Shown: piece after piece, positions 16,843 through 24,992 of the stretch
Numbering within the stretch: position 1 is the first letter of the stretch
Layout of the letters: every line of letters begins with the position of its first letter
Source of the DNA: Oscillospiraceae bacterium
Lineage (GTDB): Bacteria; Bacillota; Clostridia; Oscillospirales; Ruminococcaceae
Assembly (NCBI GenBank): GCA_017545185.1
Contig: JAFWQJ010000055.1
Location: 1-50,297, forward strand
Length of the DNA: 50,297 nucleotides
Direction of reading: 5' to 3'
Notes under the pieces: generated by a model
Told to the model about the DNA's origin: nothing
Seen by the model: only the letters and a program-made list of their open reading frames with translations
Databases searched by the model: none
Program-made: the position numbers and the translations under genes

Positions 16843-18060
16843 TCAATCAGATTTCTTTGTCGTTTCCTTGACTTTCGCGGTCGTCGCAGTCGTCTTTGTG
16901 ACGTCCGTGCCGTCCGTTCCGGTACCGGTTCCGGTGACGTCCGTTTCCGCAGGCGCGGTCGTATGCGCGGGTTCCTTCTCCGTGTCATCGCCGCGCAGCA
17001 GCTGCCGGATCTTCTCCTGCTCCTGTCTGCGGGCAAATTCCTCCGTATCCTCAAAGCGGAAGCCCATTTTCTTCGCGAATTTCTCCGCCGTGGATTTCGG
17101 CTCGCCGTAGATGATGCCGCGGTAGAAATCCTTGTTGGAGCCGGTCGGCTTGTTGCTGACCGTCGATTCCTGCGCCGGGATCGTGCATTCCGGATTTTTG
17201 AACAGGATCGAACGCAGGTCGGGGCAGTCGCAGAAGGCGTATTTGCCGACGGACTTCACGCTCTCCGGCAGAATGACCGTTGTCAGCCCCTCGCAGGAAT
17301 AGAACGCGTAGTCCGCGACCGCGACGACGTAATCCGGCACGGTGACCGTTCCGGTGCAGCGGCGTCCGGCGTCGTAGACTCTGCCGTTGAAAATGACCAG
17401 ATCGCGGTGATAGAGCAGGCTGTCGTACCACGGCGTCAGCGAGAACGCGTTGTCCCCGATCGTGTCGATCGCGGCGGGGACGGTCAGCTTGCTGAGACTG
17501 CCGCACATCGCGAAGGCGCGCCGCCCGATGCGGGCGACCGTCTCCGGGATCTCGATCTCCTTGAGGTTCCGGCAGCCGTAGAACGCATAGTCCCCGATGT
17601 CGGTCAGACCCTCGGGCAGCGTGACCTTTTTCAGCGAATAGCAGCTGTAAAAGCCGCCCTCTTTGTCGATATTGAAGATGCTGTCCTCGGGCTCCGGCAC
17701 CGAAGCGATCTTCGTGACCGGCAGACCCTCGAGCTTCTCCGGGATCTCCAGCTCCTCCGCATCAAATTTCGCGGTATGGCCGGTGATCTCCGCGTGCTTC
17801 TGATAAAGCGCGTATTTGATGCCTTCGGACGTCGTGCCTTCCTTTTTCAGCGTGCTGTCGCTTTTGTAGGGATCGGGCACGGGATCGTGAACGGTCTGGG
17901 AAACGTAGGTGCCGTCCCCGTATTTTGCCTGCTCGGCCGATTCCTGTGCGGGTTCGATCCCGACAAACAGTCCGCCGGAGGATTCCGCTGTACCGCGGTT
18001 CGCACAGCCGCAGAGCAGCGTGCAGACCGTCAGCAGCGCAAGGATCTTCGTTACTCGCAT
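16843..18060 (-). CDS. Leucine-rich-repeat (BspA-like) lipoprotein
   Basis: The protein has a lipoprotein signal (MRVTKILALLTVCTLLCGC, lipid cysteine 19). Residues about 140-300 hold repeats of the LRR_5/BspA type, such as LKKVTLPEGLTDIGDYAFYGC, LKEIEIPETVARIGRRAFAMC and LTTVILPESVKSVGKYAFCDC. A Thr-rich tail (TTATTAKVKETTKKSD) ends the chain. Such proteins are surface-exposed and often adhesive; this is family knowledge. GGAGG precedes the ATG. It overlaps pth by 10 bases and lies between pth and mfd, two genes that are normally neighbours, so it is a secondary insertion in a housekeeping operon. Confidence 0.9.
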   Translation of the reverse strand: MRVTKILALLTVCTLLCGCANRGTAESSGGLFVGIEPAQESAEQAKYGDGTYVSQTVHDPVPDPYKSDSTLKKEGTTSEGIKYALYQKHAEITGHTAKFDAEELEIPEKLEGLPVTKIASVPEPEDSIFNIDKEGGFYSCYSLKKVTLPEGLTDIGDYAFYGCRNLKEIEIPETVARIGRRAFAMCGSLSKLTVPAAIDTIGDNAFSLTPWYDSLLYHRDLVIFNGRVYDAGRRCTGTVTVPDYVVAVADYAFYSCEGLTTVILPESVKSVGKYAFCDCPDLRSILFKNPECTIPAQESTVSNKPTGSNKDFYRGIIYGEPKSTAEKFAKKMGFRFEDTEEFARRQEQEKIRQLLRGDDTEKEPAHTTAPAETDVTGTGTGTDGTDVTKTTATTAKVKETTKKSD

Positions 18061-18737
18061 GGTGCTGCCTCCTGTTCCGGCTTCGGCGGCTTCTGTTTTT
18101 TCTGCTTTCCCGTGTTATAGCGGTTCATCGCCAGATCCGTCCGGCCTTCGAGCATCAGCTTCAGCGCCTCGCAGACGGTCTTTGCGGATTCCGAAAGCTT
18201 CTGCAGCTCCTCCGCGGAGAACGCGGAAAGCACCCATGCGGCAAGGTCATAGTCCGGATGCGGCTTCTGCCCGATGCCGACGCGGATGCGCGGGAAGGTA
18301 TCCGCGCCGGTCAGATAGATGATGTTCTTCATGCCGTTGTGGCCGCCGTCGCTGCCCTTCTGCCGGATGCGCAGCTCCCCGACGCCCAGATTGATATCGT
18401 CGTAAATGACGATGACCTTTTCCGCGGGGATCTGATAAAACTGCATGGCCTCCTGCACGGCCTGCCCGCTGAGATTCATGTAGGTATCGGGCTTCAGGAG
18501 CAGCACGCGGACGCCGTTGACCTCTGCCATGGCGGTATTGGACTTGAACTGATGCTTCCCGAATTTCGCGCCGTGCTGCTCCGCAAAGGCGTCGATCATC
18601 ATGAAGCCGGCATTGTGGCGCGTGCCTCTGTACTTGTCGCCGATATTGCCGAGACCGGCGATGATATATTCCGGCGGACCGGTCACAGCCGGTGCGGACT
18701 GCGACTCGATCTGCTTAAAAAGATCAAAGATACTCAC
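18051..18737 (-). CDS. pth: Peptidyl-tRNA hydrolase
   Basis: Pth frees tRNA from peptidyl-tRNA released by stalled ribosomes. The catalytic histidine is in GTRHNAGF (near residue 41), with VIYDDINLG and GSDGGHNGMKNI supplying the other conserved residues. The N-terminal strand reads GLGNIG in place of the usual GLGNPG. About 23 residues precede the normal start, as an extension that may be lineage-specific. The start codon is GTG, with GGAGAA 8 bases before it. The C-terminal tail is Lys/Pro-rich. It follows the PHP gene by 32 bases in one operon. Confidence 0.95.
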   Translation of the reverse strand: MSIFDLFKQIESQSAPAVTGPPEYIIAGLGNIGDKYRGTRHNAGFMMIDAFAEQHGAKFGKHQFKSNTAMAEVNGVRVLLLKPDTYMNLSGQAVQEAMQFYQIPAEKVIVIYDDINLGVGELRIRQKGSDGGHNGMKNIIYLTGADTFPRIRVGIGQKPHPDYDLAAWVLSAFSAEELQKLSESAKTVCEALKLMLEGRTDLAMNRYNTGKQKKQKPPKPEQEAAPCE

Positions 18738-18769
18738 GCTTGGGTTCTCCCTGTTTTCATGTTATTTTC

Positions 18770-19597
18770 TCAGAGCGTTACGAAGAACGGCTCATGCTTC
18801 TGAAAGACGGTCAGCTTTGAAAAGCCCGCCGTTCTCGCCATATCCTCCAGCAGGTCGATGCCGAAGGTCACAAACCGCGTATCGTGCGCGTCGGTACTGA
18901 TCGTCAGATATTTGCCGCCGAGATCGCGGTAGCGCTTCACCAGAATGAGGTCGGGGTCGATATACGGCTGCGGCTTGCGCAGTCCCGAGCCGTTCAGCTC
19001 GATCGCCTTGCCCTTGCGGATGACCGTTTTCAGCACCTCGTCGATCAGATCAAGATGCGGGGTGATGTCATACGCTCTGCGGTTCGGCAGATAGCGGAGC
19101 CCGTAGGTCAGATGCGCGAGGACGTCATAGCAGTCCGTCTGTGCAAGGCGGAGCACCTCCTCAAAATACGCCGTGACCAGTGCCGGGATATCTTCCTTTG
19201 TATAGTCGAGGAAATAGAAGTCCGGCCTGCCGGGCAGCTCATGCACGGAGCCGAGGATGATATCCGTGCGCGGATCGTTGTAGATCAGCGCGGATTTTTC
19301 GATATCCTGCGGGATCTGCCCGATCTCCGCGCCGGTAAGCAGCACGAGCGGTGCGCAGCGGGCAGCCTCCTCCAGAGTCTCCTGAACGGAGCCCTCGAAC
19401 ACGCCCCTGCCGTCGTAGAAATATTCGTCTGTTTCCACTGCATGATAATATGCAGCGGGGTAGTACCGGTTGATCTCTACATGGTCGGTCACGGCCATGT
19501 AGCGCAGGCCGGCTTGATTCGCAGCCTCCACGCGCTCCGCAACGGTGTTTCCGGCATCCGGCGAATGGTGCGTGTGGGTGTGCAGATTCATGATCAT
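18770..19597 (-). CDS. PHP-domain histidinol-phosphatase-like enzyme
   Basis: This is a metal-dependent phosphatase of the HisJ/HisK type, which would convert histidinol phosphate to histidinol. NLHTHTHHSPDA near the N-terminus, VTDHVEINRYYP, GAEIGQ, GSVHEL, LAHLTYG, ELNGSG and ISTDAHDT carry the expected metal ligands. A GTG at 19621 is in frame, but AAGGAG stands 9 bases before the ATG at 19597, so that start is preferred. No his genes are nearby, so the substrate is not assured. It heads the pth-mfd transcript, with a strong promoter at 19628-19656. Confidence 0.85.
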   Translation of the reverse strand: MIMNLHTHTHHSPDAGNTVAERVEAANQAGLRYMAVTDHVEINRYYPAAYYHAVETDEYFYDGRGVFEGSVQETLEEAARCAPLVLLTGAEIGQIPQDIEKSALIYNDPRTDIILGSVHELPGRPDFYFLDYTKEDIPALVTAYFEEVLRLAQTDCYDVLAHLTYGLRYLPNRRAYDITPHLDLIDEVLKTVIRKGKAIELNGSGLRKPQPYIDPDLILVKRYRDLGGKYLTISTDAHDTRFVTFGIDLLEDMARTAGFSKLTVFQKHEPFFVTL

Positions 19598-19627
19598 GAG
19601 CGGCTTCTCCTTATCGTTCACATACAG

Positions 19628-19656
19628 AATTTATTATACCACAACCTGCCGCATTT
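19628..19656 (-). promoter_or_regulatory. Promoter of the PHP-pth-LRR-mfd operon
   Basis: On the minus strand TTGCAA, a 17-base spacer ending in TTGTGG, and TATAAT. It is 30 bases before the ATG of the PHP gene. Confidence 0.8.
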
Positions 19657-19727
19657 TGCAAGAGAGCAACTGCACAGAAAACAGCTGCTCCGCCGCCGGA
19701 TTTTTTGCCGCTCTGCCAGTTGCATAC

Positions 19728-19756
19728 TTGACAAAAGCGCGCAAAATTGGTATACT
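19728..19756 (+). promoter_or_regulatory. Promoter of the PH-domain protein operon
   Basis: TTGACA, a 17-base spacer and TATACT. The leader that follows contains a short CTGCGG/CCGCAG hairpin (about 19766-19785) before AGGAGGG and the ATG. Confidence 0.85.
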
Positions 19757-19818
19757 AATATTAAGCTGCGGGATGATATCCGCAGCCGGGACATCATGAT
19801 ATTACAGGAGGGATCAAT

Positions 19819-21066
19819 ATGAAATTGTTAGACCAGCTCAGCAGCAATGAAAAGGTATTGTGGTACGGCAAGAAGGCGAAGGGCGTTTCCGTTCTGGAAT
19901 CCATTTTCAATCCGCTGCTGCCGTTTGCCCTGCTCTGGGCACTGGTGGACGGCTTTATCATTTTCGGTGCGACCGCAGCGAACAAAGCAGCGGATGCCCC
20001 GAAGGGACTGGGGATCGGGCTCTTCGGCTTTTTTGCGATCCACCTGATGCCGGTGTGGATGTATATCGGCGGCGTGCTGACGTCCGCGATCAAAGCAGGA
20101 CATACCGACTACTGCGTGACCGACAAGGCAGTTTATATCCAGCAGGGCGTTCTTTCTTCCAAGGTTTTCACGAAGCCGTATACGAATATGATAACCGTGA
20201 CCTGCAAGCAGGGCTTCTTCGATAAGATCTTCCATACCGGAGATGTTGTGATCTCCTGCAGCTCCGCCGTCAATATGCCCGGCTCGAATGTCCGCGTGAA
20301 CGGCAGACCCGTCAGAAACAGCAATGATCTCACGATCGACAACATCTCGGATTATCAGCATGTGATGCAGGTCGTCCGGGAGCTGCAGGAGGCGGCAAAC
20401 GCAGATGCATACAGCGATGCACCGTCCTTCCGCGGACAGTTCACCGCGCAGATGTCGCCCGACGGCGGCATGATGCAGGACACGGCGTCCTATCAGCAGC
20501 AGCGATATGCGCAGCAGCAGGCAGCGTTTGCACAGCAGCAGTTCGCGCAGAGTACATTCGGACAGCCTGCCGCGCAGCAGCCGATGTTCTCTGACCCGCA
20601 GCGCGGCTTTTCTGCGACGAGCGGCAGCTTTGTCGCGGGCGGCATTCCGCAGCCGACCGGGTTCAATCAGCCGACAGGCTTTAACCAGCCGACGGGTTTC
20701 GATCAGCCGACAGGTTTCAATCAGCCCGCTTTACAGTCTGCAAGCTTTATCCAGCCGGCACCGGCTTCGCAGAGCTTCATTCAGCCGACGCCGCTGCAGC
20801 AGCCGACACCCGCACCGGCTCCGCAGTTCCCGGTGCCGCAGCAGCCGAAGCCCGCACCCGCACCGGTGCCTCAGTTCTCGGTACCGCAGCGGCCGCAGCC
20901 GCATGGCTTTGAGATGCCGAAGGGCTTTGATGCGCCGTCCGGATTTGACATGCCCGATCTGGTGATGCCGGAGCCGCAGTCCGATTTCGTGGATCCGACG
21001 CTTTCGCAGGCGCAGGAATTCCGCGATCCGACGCTTGATTATCTCGATCCGAACCGGCCGATCTGA
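19819..21066 (+). CDS. Membrane-anchored bacterial PH-domain protein with Pro/Gln repeat tail
   Basis: Residues about 30-52 and 68-92 form two membrane segments. Residues about 95-165 (YCVTDKAVYIQQGVLSSKVFTKPYTNMITVTC onward) have the bPH_2-type strand pattern. The last 200 residues are low complexity, rich in Gln, Pro, Phe and Ala, and include four tandem QPTGF(N/D) units at 20650-20721. AGGAGGG precedes the ATG. It is followed after 24 bases by the YbaK-like gene. No function is known to me; the tail should be disordered and cytoplasmic or surface-exposed depending on topology. Confidence 0.85.
   Translation: MKLLDQLSSNEKVLWYGKKAKGVSVLESIFNPLLPFALLWALVDGFIIFGATAANKAADAPKGLGIGLFGFFAIHLMPVWMYIGGVLTSAIKAGHTDYCVTDKAVYIQQGVLSSKVFTKPYTNMITVTCKQGFFDKIFHTGDVVISCSSAVNMPGSNVRVNGRPVRNSNDLTIDNISDYQHVMQVVRELQEAANADAYSDAPSFRGQFTAQMSPDGGMMQDTASYQQQRYAQQQAAFAQQQFAQSTFGQPAAQQPMFSDPQRGFSATSGSFVAGGIPQPTGFNQPTGFNQPTGFDQPTGFNQPALQSASFIQPAPASQSFIQPTPLQQPTPAPAPQFPVPQQPKPAPAPVPQFSVPQRPQPHGFEMPKGFDAPSGFDMPDLVMPEPQSDFVDPTLSQAQEFRDPTLDYLDPNRPI
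20650..20721 (+). repeat. 18-bp tandem repeat, four units, inside the PH-domain gene
   Basis: Four consecutive units starting CAGCCGAC encode QPTGFN, QPTGFN, QPTGFD and QPTGFN. The units differ at synonymous positions, so this is a kept protein repeat and not a fresh duplication. Confidence 0.85.
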
Positions 21067-21090
21067 ATACACCCGCATAAAGGAGAACCC

Positions 21091-21567
21091 ATGTCCAAAC
21101 AGCAGAAAACCAATGCCATGCGGATCTTGGAGCAGAAGGCTCTGCCGCACCGCCTCAATTTTTACGACTGCGATGAATTTACCGACGCCGTGCAGATCGC
21201 AGAGATGCTCGGGCAGGATCCGGAGCAGACCTTCAAAACGCTGATGTGCGTCGGCAAAAGCGGCGCGTACTATGCATTTGTGATGCAGGGCACCGCCGAA
21301 ATGGATCTGAAAAAGGCGGCTGCCGCAGCGGGGGAGAAGTCAATTCACCTGCTGCCCGTCAAGGAGATCCAGGCCGTGATCGGCTATATCCGCGGCGGCT
21401 GCACCGCGATCGGCATGAAGAAGGATTACCCGGTGTTTCTGGACGAGACCGCAGAGCTCTATGATGAGATCATCGTCAGCGGCGGACGGCTCGGCACGCA
21501 GATCTTTCTGTCGCCGGACGCATTCCTTGCTGCAACAAACGGAAAAACCGCAGATCTGCAGGAATGA
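21091..21567 (+). CDS. ybaK: YbaK/EbsC family aminoacyl-tRNA deacylase (Cys-tRNA(Pro) type)
   Basis: This trans-editing enzyme removes a wrong amino acid from tRNA, typically Cys from tRNA-Pro. The 158 residues contain the family motifs DPEQTFKTLMCVGKSGAYYAFVMQGTAEMDLKKAA, with the catalytic lysine, GYIRGGCTAIGMKKDYPVFLDE and VSGGRLGTQIFLSPDAF. AAAGGAG precedes the ATG. It is the second gene of the operon started by the PH-domain protein. The amino acid specificity is inferred from the family only. Confidence 0.92.
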   Translation: MSKQQKTNAMRILEQKALPHRLNFYDCDEFTDAVQIAEMLGQDPEQTFKTLMCVGKSGAYYAFVMQGTAEMDLKKAAAAAGEKSIHLLPVKEIQAVIGYIRGGCTAIGMKKDYPVFLDETAELYDEIIVSGGRLGTQIFLSPDAFLAATNGKTADLQE

Positions 21568-21639
21568 GTGAAGTGCCCGCTGACAGAATACTTTTCATGA
21601 TTAGCAGCACGCTTCCGGCGAGCTAAAATTAAAGTTTTT

Positions 21640-21735
21640 GGTCGAGCTTTTTTCAAAAAGCTCGCAGGTCGAGGGCGGCGCCCTCGTCGCTCGCCGCAGC
21701 GAGCGAAACTCCCCAGCGTTCAAGCGCCTGCGGGC
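21640..21735 (-). repeat. Intergenic repeat C, copy 2, with hairpins
   Basis: GAGCTTTTTTCAAAAAGCTC is a near-perfect palindrome that can terminate the ybaK operon. It is followed by GAGGGCGGCGCCCTC and CGCTCGCCGCAGCGAGCG, the inverted match of the patch at 3790-3850. An AAGCGCCTGCGGGCTTGGGCGCTT hairpin ends the region. The interval 21568-21879 has no other supported feature. Confidence 0.6.
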
Positions 21736-21879
21736 TTGGGCGCTTGTAAGAGAAGCGGATACCTTATTTCACACTTTCCATGCATGATTTTTCAGAAAAC
21801 GGGGAATGCTGATACTGCCCTGCATACCTGCAGGAGCAGTTTGGCAGAAGCATCTGCCGGAAAGGAACGGCATTCTCTT

Positions 21880-22209
21880 ATGAAGCGATTTGCAAAAGCA
21901 ATGCTGCCTGCATTCTGCACGCTGATGCTGCTTGCGGGCTGCGGTGCAGATACCGGGCGTACAGCGCAGGACGCACACCGCGCCGAGACATCCGCACGGC
22001 CGGCTGCGACCGCCGGAGCGGACGAGCATAACAGCCTTTACGAGCGCGATGATGTGCACAGAGAAACGGACGTCACGGAGCCGGACATCCTTGACCGTGC
22101 GGAAACGGCGGTCAGCAAGGCCGGTGACAAGGCAAAGGAGCTCGTGACCGAAGCGAAAAACATGATGTCGGACGCAAAGGCGGACATGACCGCAGCATCG
22201 GTCAACTGA
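21880..22209 (+). CDS. Small lipoprotein with amphipathic C-terminal helix
   Basis: The 109-residue protein starts with a lipoprotein signal (MKRFAKAMLPAFCTLMLLAGC, lipid cysteine 21). The mature part is polar, then the last 35 residues form an amphipathic helix rich in Ala, Lys and Asp (AVSKAGDKAKELVTEAKNMMSDAKADM). The ATG at 21880 is chosen because AAAGGAA precedes it and the signal peptide starts there. The upstream open frame runs through repeat DNA. I do not recognise a family. A good terminator follows. Confidence 0.75.
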   Translation: MKRFAKAMLPAFCTLMLLAGCGADTGRTAQDAHRAETSARPAATAGADEHNSLYERDDVHRETDVTEPDILDRAETAVSKAGDKAKELVTEAKNMMSDAKADMTAASVN

Positions 22210-22214
22210 AACAC

Positions 22215-22250
22215 AAAATCCCGAAGGCAGACCGCTTTCGGGATTTTTTT
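22215..22250. terminator. Terminator between the convergent lipoprotein and membrane-protein genes
   Basis: AAAATCCCGAA and TTCGGGATTTT form the stem, followed by a run of T. The A-run on the other side allows it to serve both strands. Confidence 0.85.
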
Positions 22251-22258
22251 GTCCGTAT

Positions 22259-22738
22259 TCAATTCCGGTTCGCCTGAATCAGCTGATACGCACGGAACAG
22301 AGGGACATCCTCATCCGGGAGCTCCCTGCTGCTGCGGAGCAGAAATCCGCCGCTGTTTTCCATTGCCGTATCCGTCAGCACGGTCTTTTTGCCGTTTCCC
22401 AGCAAGACCGTCATCCGCATCCGCTGCTCTTTATAGTGGTTTTTGTGCCATCTGGTATACCGTTCGATCCGGAGATCGCGGATGTCGCTGACTGCAAAGG
22501 TCTTTTTCATGAACAGCCGGGTGACCGTGACGGTCTGTTCTCCGACGTCGATCATGGTTTTTGCGGTCAGCGCGGCGGCAATCATAATGATGACCGCAAT
22601 GGCCAGGATCAGCGTGATGATCACGGCAGCCGTCATCTCCCTGACGATGAACATGAATGCTGCTGTCAGCAGAAGCAGAAACAGACCGACGAGAATGAGC
22701 ACCTCGATGATGCTTTCGTGTCTGATCCGAAACGTCAT
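22259..22738 (-). CDS. Membrane protein with C-terminal PH-like domain
   Basis: Two adjacent membrane segments (residues about 11-33 and 37-58) are followed by a cytoplasmic beta-rich region starting TMIDVGEQTVTVTRLFMKKTFAVSDIRDLRIERY. That layout resembles small bPH-domain proteins; this is inference. AGGAGGAGAA precedes the ATG at 22738. The longer open frame upstream lies inside the citrate synthase gene. It follows citrate synthase by 22 bases and should be cotranscribed with it. Confidence 0.75.
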   Translation of the reverse strand: MTFRIRHESIIEVLILVGLFLLLLTAAFMFIVREMTAAVIITLILAIAVIIMIAAALTAKTMIDVGEQTVTVTRLFMKKTFAVSDIRDLRIERYTRWHKNHYKEQRMRMTVLLGNGKKTVLTDTAMENSGGFLLRSSRELPDEDVPLFRAYQLIQANRN

Positions 22739-22760
22739 ATTCTTCTCCTCCTGAATGTGC

Positions 22761-24125
22761 TTACCGGGAACCGATCGGCGTGTAGTTCTCCCACTCCTTG
22801 ACGGCGCGGTAGGCCGGACGGATGATCTTGCTCGCGCCGAGCAGCTCCTCCAGTCTGTGTGCAGACCAGCCCGCGATCCTTGCGACCGCAAAGATCGGCG
22901 TGAACAGCTCGTTCGGCAGGTTCAGCATCCGGTAGACCATGCCGGAATAGAAGTCCACATTTGCGCAGACGCCCTTATAAATGCGACGCTCCTCTGCAAT
23001 GATCTGCGGGGCGAGCCGCTCGACCGTTTCATACAGCGTGAACTCGTCGCCGCAGCCCTTTTCCTCGGCAAGCTGCCGCGCATAGCTGTGCAGGATCGTC
23101 GCACGCGGGTCGCTCTGCGAATACACCGCATGACCCATGCCGTAGATCAGTCCGGCATGATCGAATGCGTCCTTGTGCAGCAGCTTCCGCAGATACTCTG
23201 CGACTTCTTCCTCATCCTTCCAGTCATGCACGCGCTCCTTCATGTCGTCGAACATCTGCACGACCTTGATATTCGCGCCGCCGTGCTTCGGTCCCTTCAG
23301 CGAGCCGAGTGCCGCCGCCATTGTCGAATAGGTATCCGTGCCGGAGGACGACACAACATGCACCGTAAAGGTCGAGTTGTTGCCGCCGCCGTGCTCGGCA
23401 TGGAGCACAAGTGCAAGATCGAGCAGCTTTGCTTCCAGCTGCGTGAATTTCTGGTCGGCGCGGAGCATACTCAGCAGGTTTTCCGCCGCGGAAAGCTGCG
23501 GATCGGGCTGATGCAGGAACAGGCTCTTGTCGTTCTTGTAATACCGGAACGCCTGATAGCCGTAGACCGCGATCGACGGGAACTGCGCGATCAGCTGGAT
23601 GCACTGGCGCAGGACATTCGCGATCGAGGTATCATTCGGGTTGTGGTCGTAGGAATACAGCGCAAGGACGCTCTTTGCAAGCGTGTTCATCATATCCTCG
23701 CTCGGCGACTTCATGATGACGTCGCGGGTGAAGGAAGGCGGCAGCGTCCGGCAGCTCCGGAGCAGCGCGCTGAAATCCGCAAGCTCCTCCTGCGACGGCA
23801 GAACGCCGAACAGCAGCAGATACACGGTTTCCTCATAGCCGAACCGGTTGTCGTTCACAAAGCCGTTGACCAGATCCTCGATGTGATAGCCGCGGAACAG
23901 CAGCTGTCCCTTTCCGAGCTTTGTCTCGCCGTTTTCCTCGGTGCCGGGGATGATCTGGCTGACATTGGTCAGTCCCGCACAGACGCCCTTGCCGTTGATA
24001 TCGCGCAGGCCGCGCTTGACGTCATATTTTGTGTAGAGTTCCGGGTTGATCTGATAGTTCTCCCTGCAAAGCCGGGACAGTTCCTCGATCTTGGTCTGTG
24101 TGGTATAGCGGTTCCATTCGCCCAT
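22761..24125 (-). CDS. gltA: Citrate synthase
   Basis: It condenses oxaloacetate and acetyl-CoA to citrate. The active-site regions are clear: LHAEHGGGNNSTFTVHVVSSSGTDTYSTMAAALGSLKGPKHGGAN with the two catalytic histidines, and GMGHAVYSQSDPR with the catalytic aspartate and arginine nearby. The 454-residue length matches the longer type found in Clostridia. AAAGGAG precedes the ATG. In an anaerobe it probably feeds 2-oxoglutarate and glutamate synthesis. No aconitase or isocitrate dehydrogenase gene is next to it here. Confidence 0.96.
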   Translation of the reverse strand: MGEWNRYTTQTKIEELSRLCRENYQINPELYTKYDVKRGLRDINGKGVCAGLTNVSQIIPGTEENGETKLGKGQLLFRGYHIEDLVNGFVNDNRFGYEETVYLLLFGVLPSQEELADFSALLRSCRTLPPSFTRDVIMKSPSEDMMNTLAKSVLALYSYDHNPNDTSIANVLRQCIQLIAQFPSIAVYGYQAFRYYKNDKSLFLHQPDPQLSAAENLLSMLRADQKFTQLEAKLLDLALVLHAEHGGGNNSTFTVHVVSSSGTDTYSTMAAALGSLKGPKHGGANIKVVQMFDDMKERVHDWKDEEEVAEYLRKLLHKDAFDHAGLIYGMGHAVYSQSDPRATILHSYARQLAEEKGCGDEFTLYETVERLAPQIIAEERRIYKGVCANVDFYSGMVYRMLNLPNELFTPIFAVARIAGWSAHRLEELLGASKIIRPAYRAVKEWENYTPIGSR

Positions 24126-24170
24126 GCTGTACGCTCCTTTCTCTGATGTTTCGTGATCTTATAAGATACG

Positions 24171-24199
24171 GCAGGCGTCAGAGCAGGCGCCTGCCGGAT
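24171..24199 (-). other. Hairpin in the citrate synthase leader
   Basis: CGGCAGGCG pairs with CGCCTGCCG over 9 bp in the roughly 100-base untranslated leader. No T-run follows on the minus strand, so it is not a simple terminator. It may affect mRNA stability or bind a regulator. Confidence 0.4.
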
Positions 24200-24235
24200 A
24201 TCCTCAGCGTATTATCACAGCATTTCATCAATATC

Positions 24236-24264
24236 AGTATACCATATTACGATAAAAAAGTCAA
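24236..24264 (-). promoter_or_regulatory. Promoter of citrate synthase
   Basis: On the minus strand TTGACT, a 17-base spacer and TATACT. It stands about 110 bases before the start codon and leaves a long leader. Confidence 0.8.
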
Positions 24265-24326
24265 GCATTCTGCAGTGCCGGCGAATAGAAAATGTGAAGT
24301 GCCTTTACGGGAAACCGCGTGTTCAT

Positions 24327-24992
24327 CTACCCGTTCAGCCGGTCGCGGAGGAACAGGAGGATCTTCTTTTCGCGGCGGGAGACCTGCACCTGTGTCATGC
24401 CGAGCAGCGCCGCCGTATCGCTCTGCGTGCGGTTTTCTCCGTACCGCAGTTCGATCAGCTTCCGGTCGCGGGCGTCCAGAAGCTCCAGCACCTGTTCCAG
24501 CGCAATATGCTCCTGCAGGCGGTTCTCCGGCGACGGCACCGGCACATCCAGCTCTGCGTCGCCGTCCTCGGTGCTGCCGGTCAGCGAAAGCACCGGCTGC
24601 GACGCGCACAGCGCCTCTGCCGTTTCCGCCTCCGATACGCCGAGCGCCTGCGCGATCTGCCGGACAGACGGCTCGCGGCCGTTTTCCTGCCGGAGACGCT
24701 CGGCTTCATTCGCCGCGGCGCGGGCAAGCTCCTGCATCCGCCTGCCGATGTGTACGGCGCCGCTTTCCCGGAACAGCCGCCGGATCTCTCCGAGGATCAC
24801 CGGCACCGCATAGGTCGAAAAGCAGACGCCGCGTTCCGGTTCAAAGGCATTCGCCGCCTTGACCAACCCGAGACAGCCCGCGGAATACAGCTCCTCGTAT
24901 TCGATGCCGCGCGAACGGAACCGGTTTGCACATAAACGCACCAGCCCCAGATGCGCCTCCGCGTCAACCGCCGGTTTCCTGCTCTGACCCAT
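24327..24992 (-). CDS. sigF: RNA polymerase sigma factor SigF (SpoIIAC)
   Basis: SigF directs the first forespore-specific transcription in sporulation. Region 2 reads YEELYSAGCLGLVKAANAFEPERGVCFSTYAVPVILGEIRRLFRESG, region 3 follows with LGVSEAE, and region 4 ends in LGMTQVQVSRREKKIL, close to the B. subtilis SigF and SigG form. The ATG at 24992 lies inside the spoIIAB gene (29-base overlap), which is the usual arrangement. The length is 221 residues. Given the position after spoIIAA and spoIIAB, SigF is more likely than SigG. Confidence 0.93.
   Translation of the reverse strand: MGQSRKPAVDAEAHLGLVRLCANRFRSRGIEYEELYSAGCLGLVKAANAFEPERGVCFSTYAVPVILGEIRRLFRESGAVHIGRRMQELARAAANEAERLRQENGREPSVRQIAQALGVSEAETAEALCASQPVLSLTGSTEDGDAELDVPVPSPENRLQEHIALEQVLELLDARDRKLIELRYGENRTQSDTAALLGMTQVQVSRREKKILLFLRDRLNG

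Noticed and set aside
18770-19597. Part of a histidine biosynthesis operon
   Set aside because: Only one PHP phosphatase is present. Neighbours are pth, an LRR lipoprotein and mfd, with no his genes in the window.
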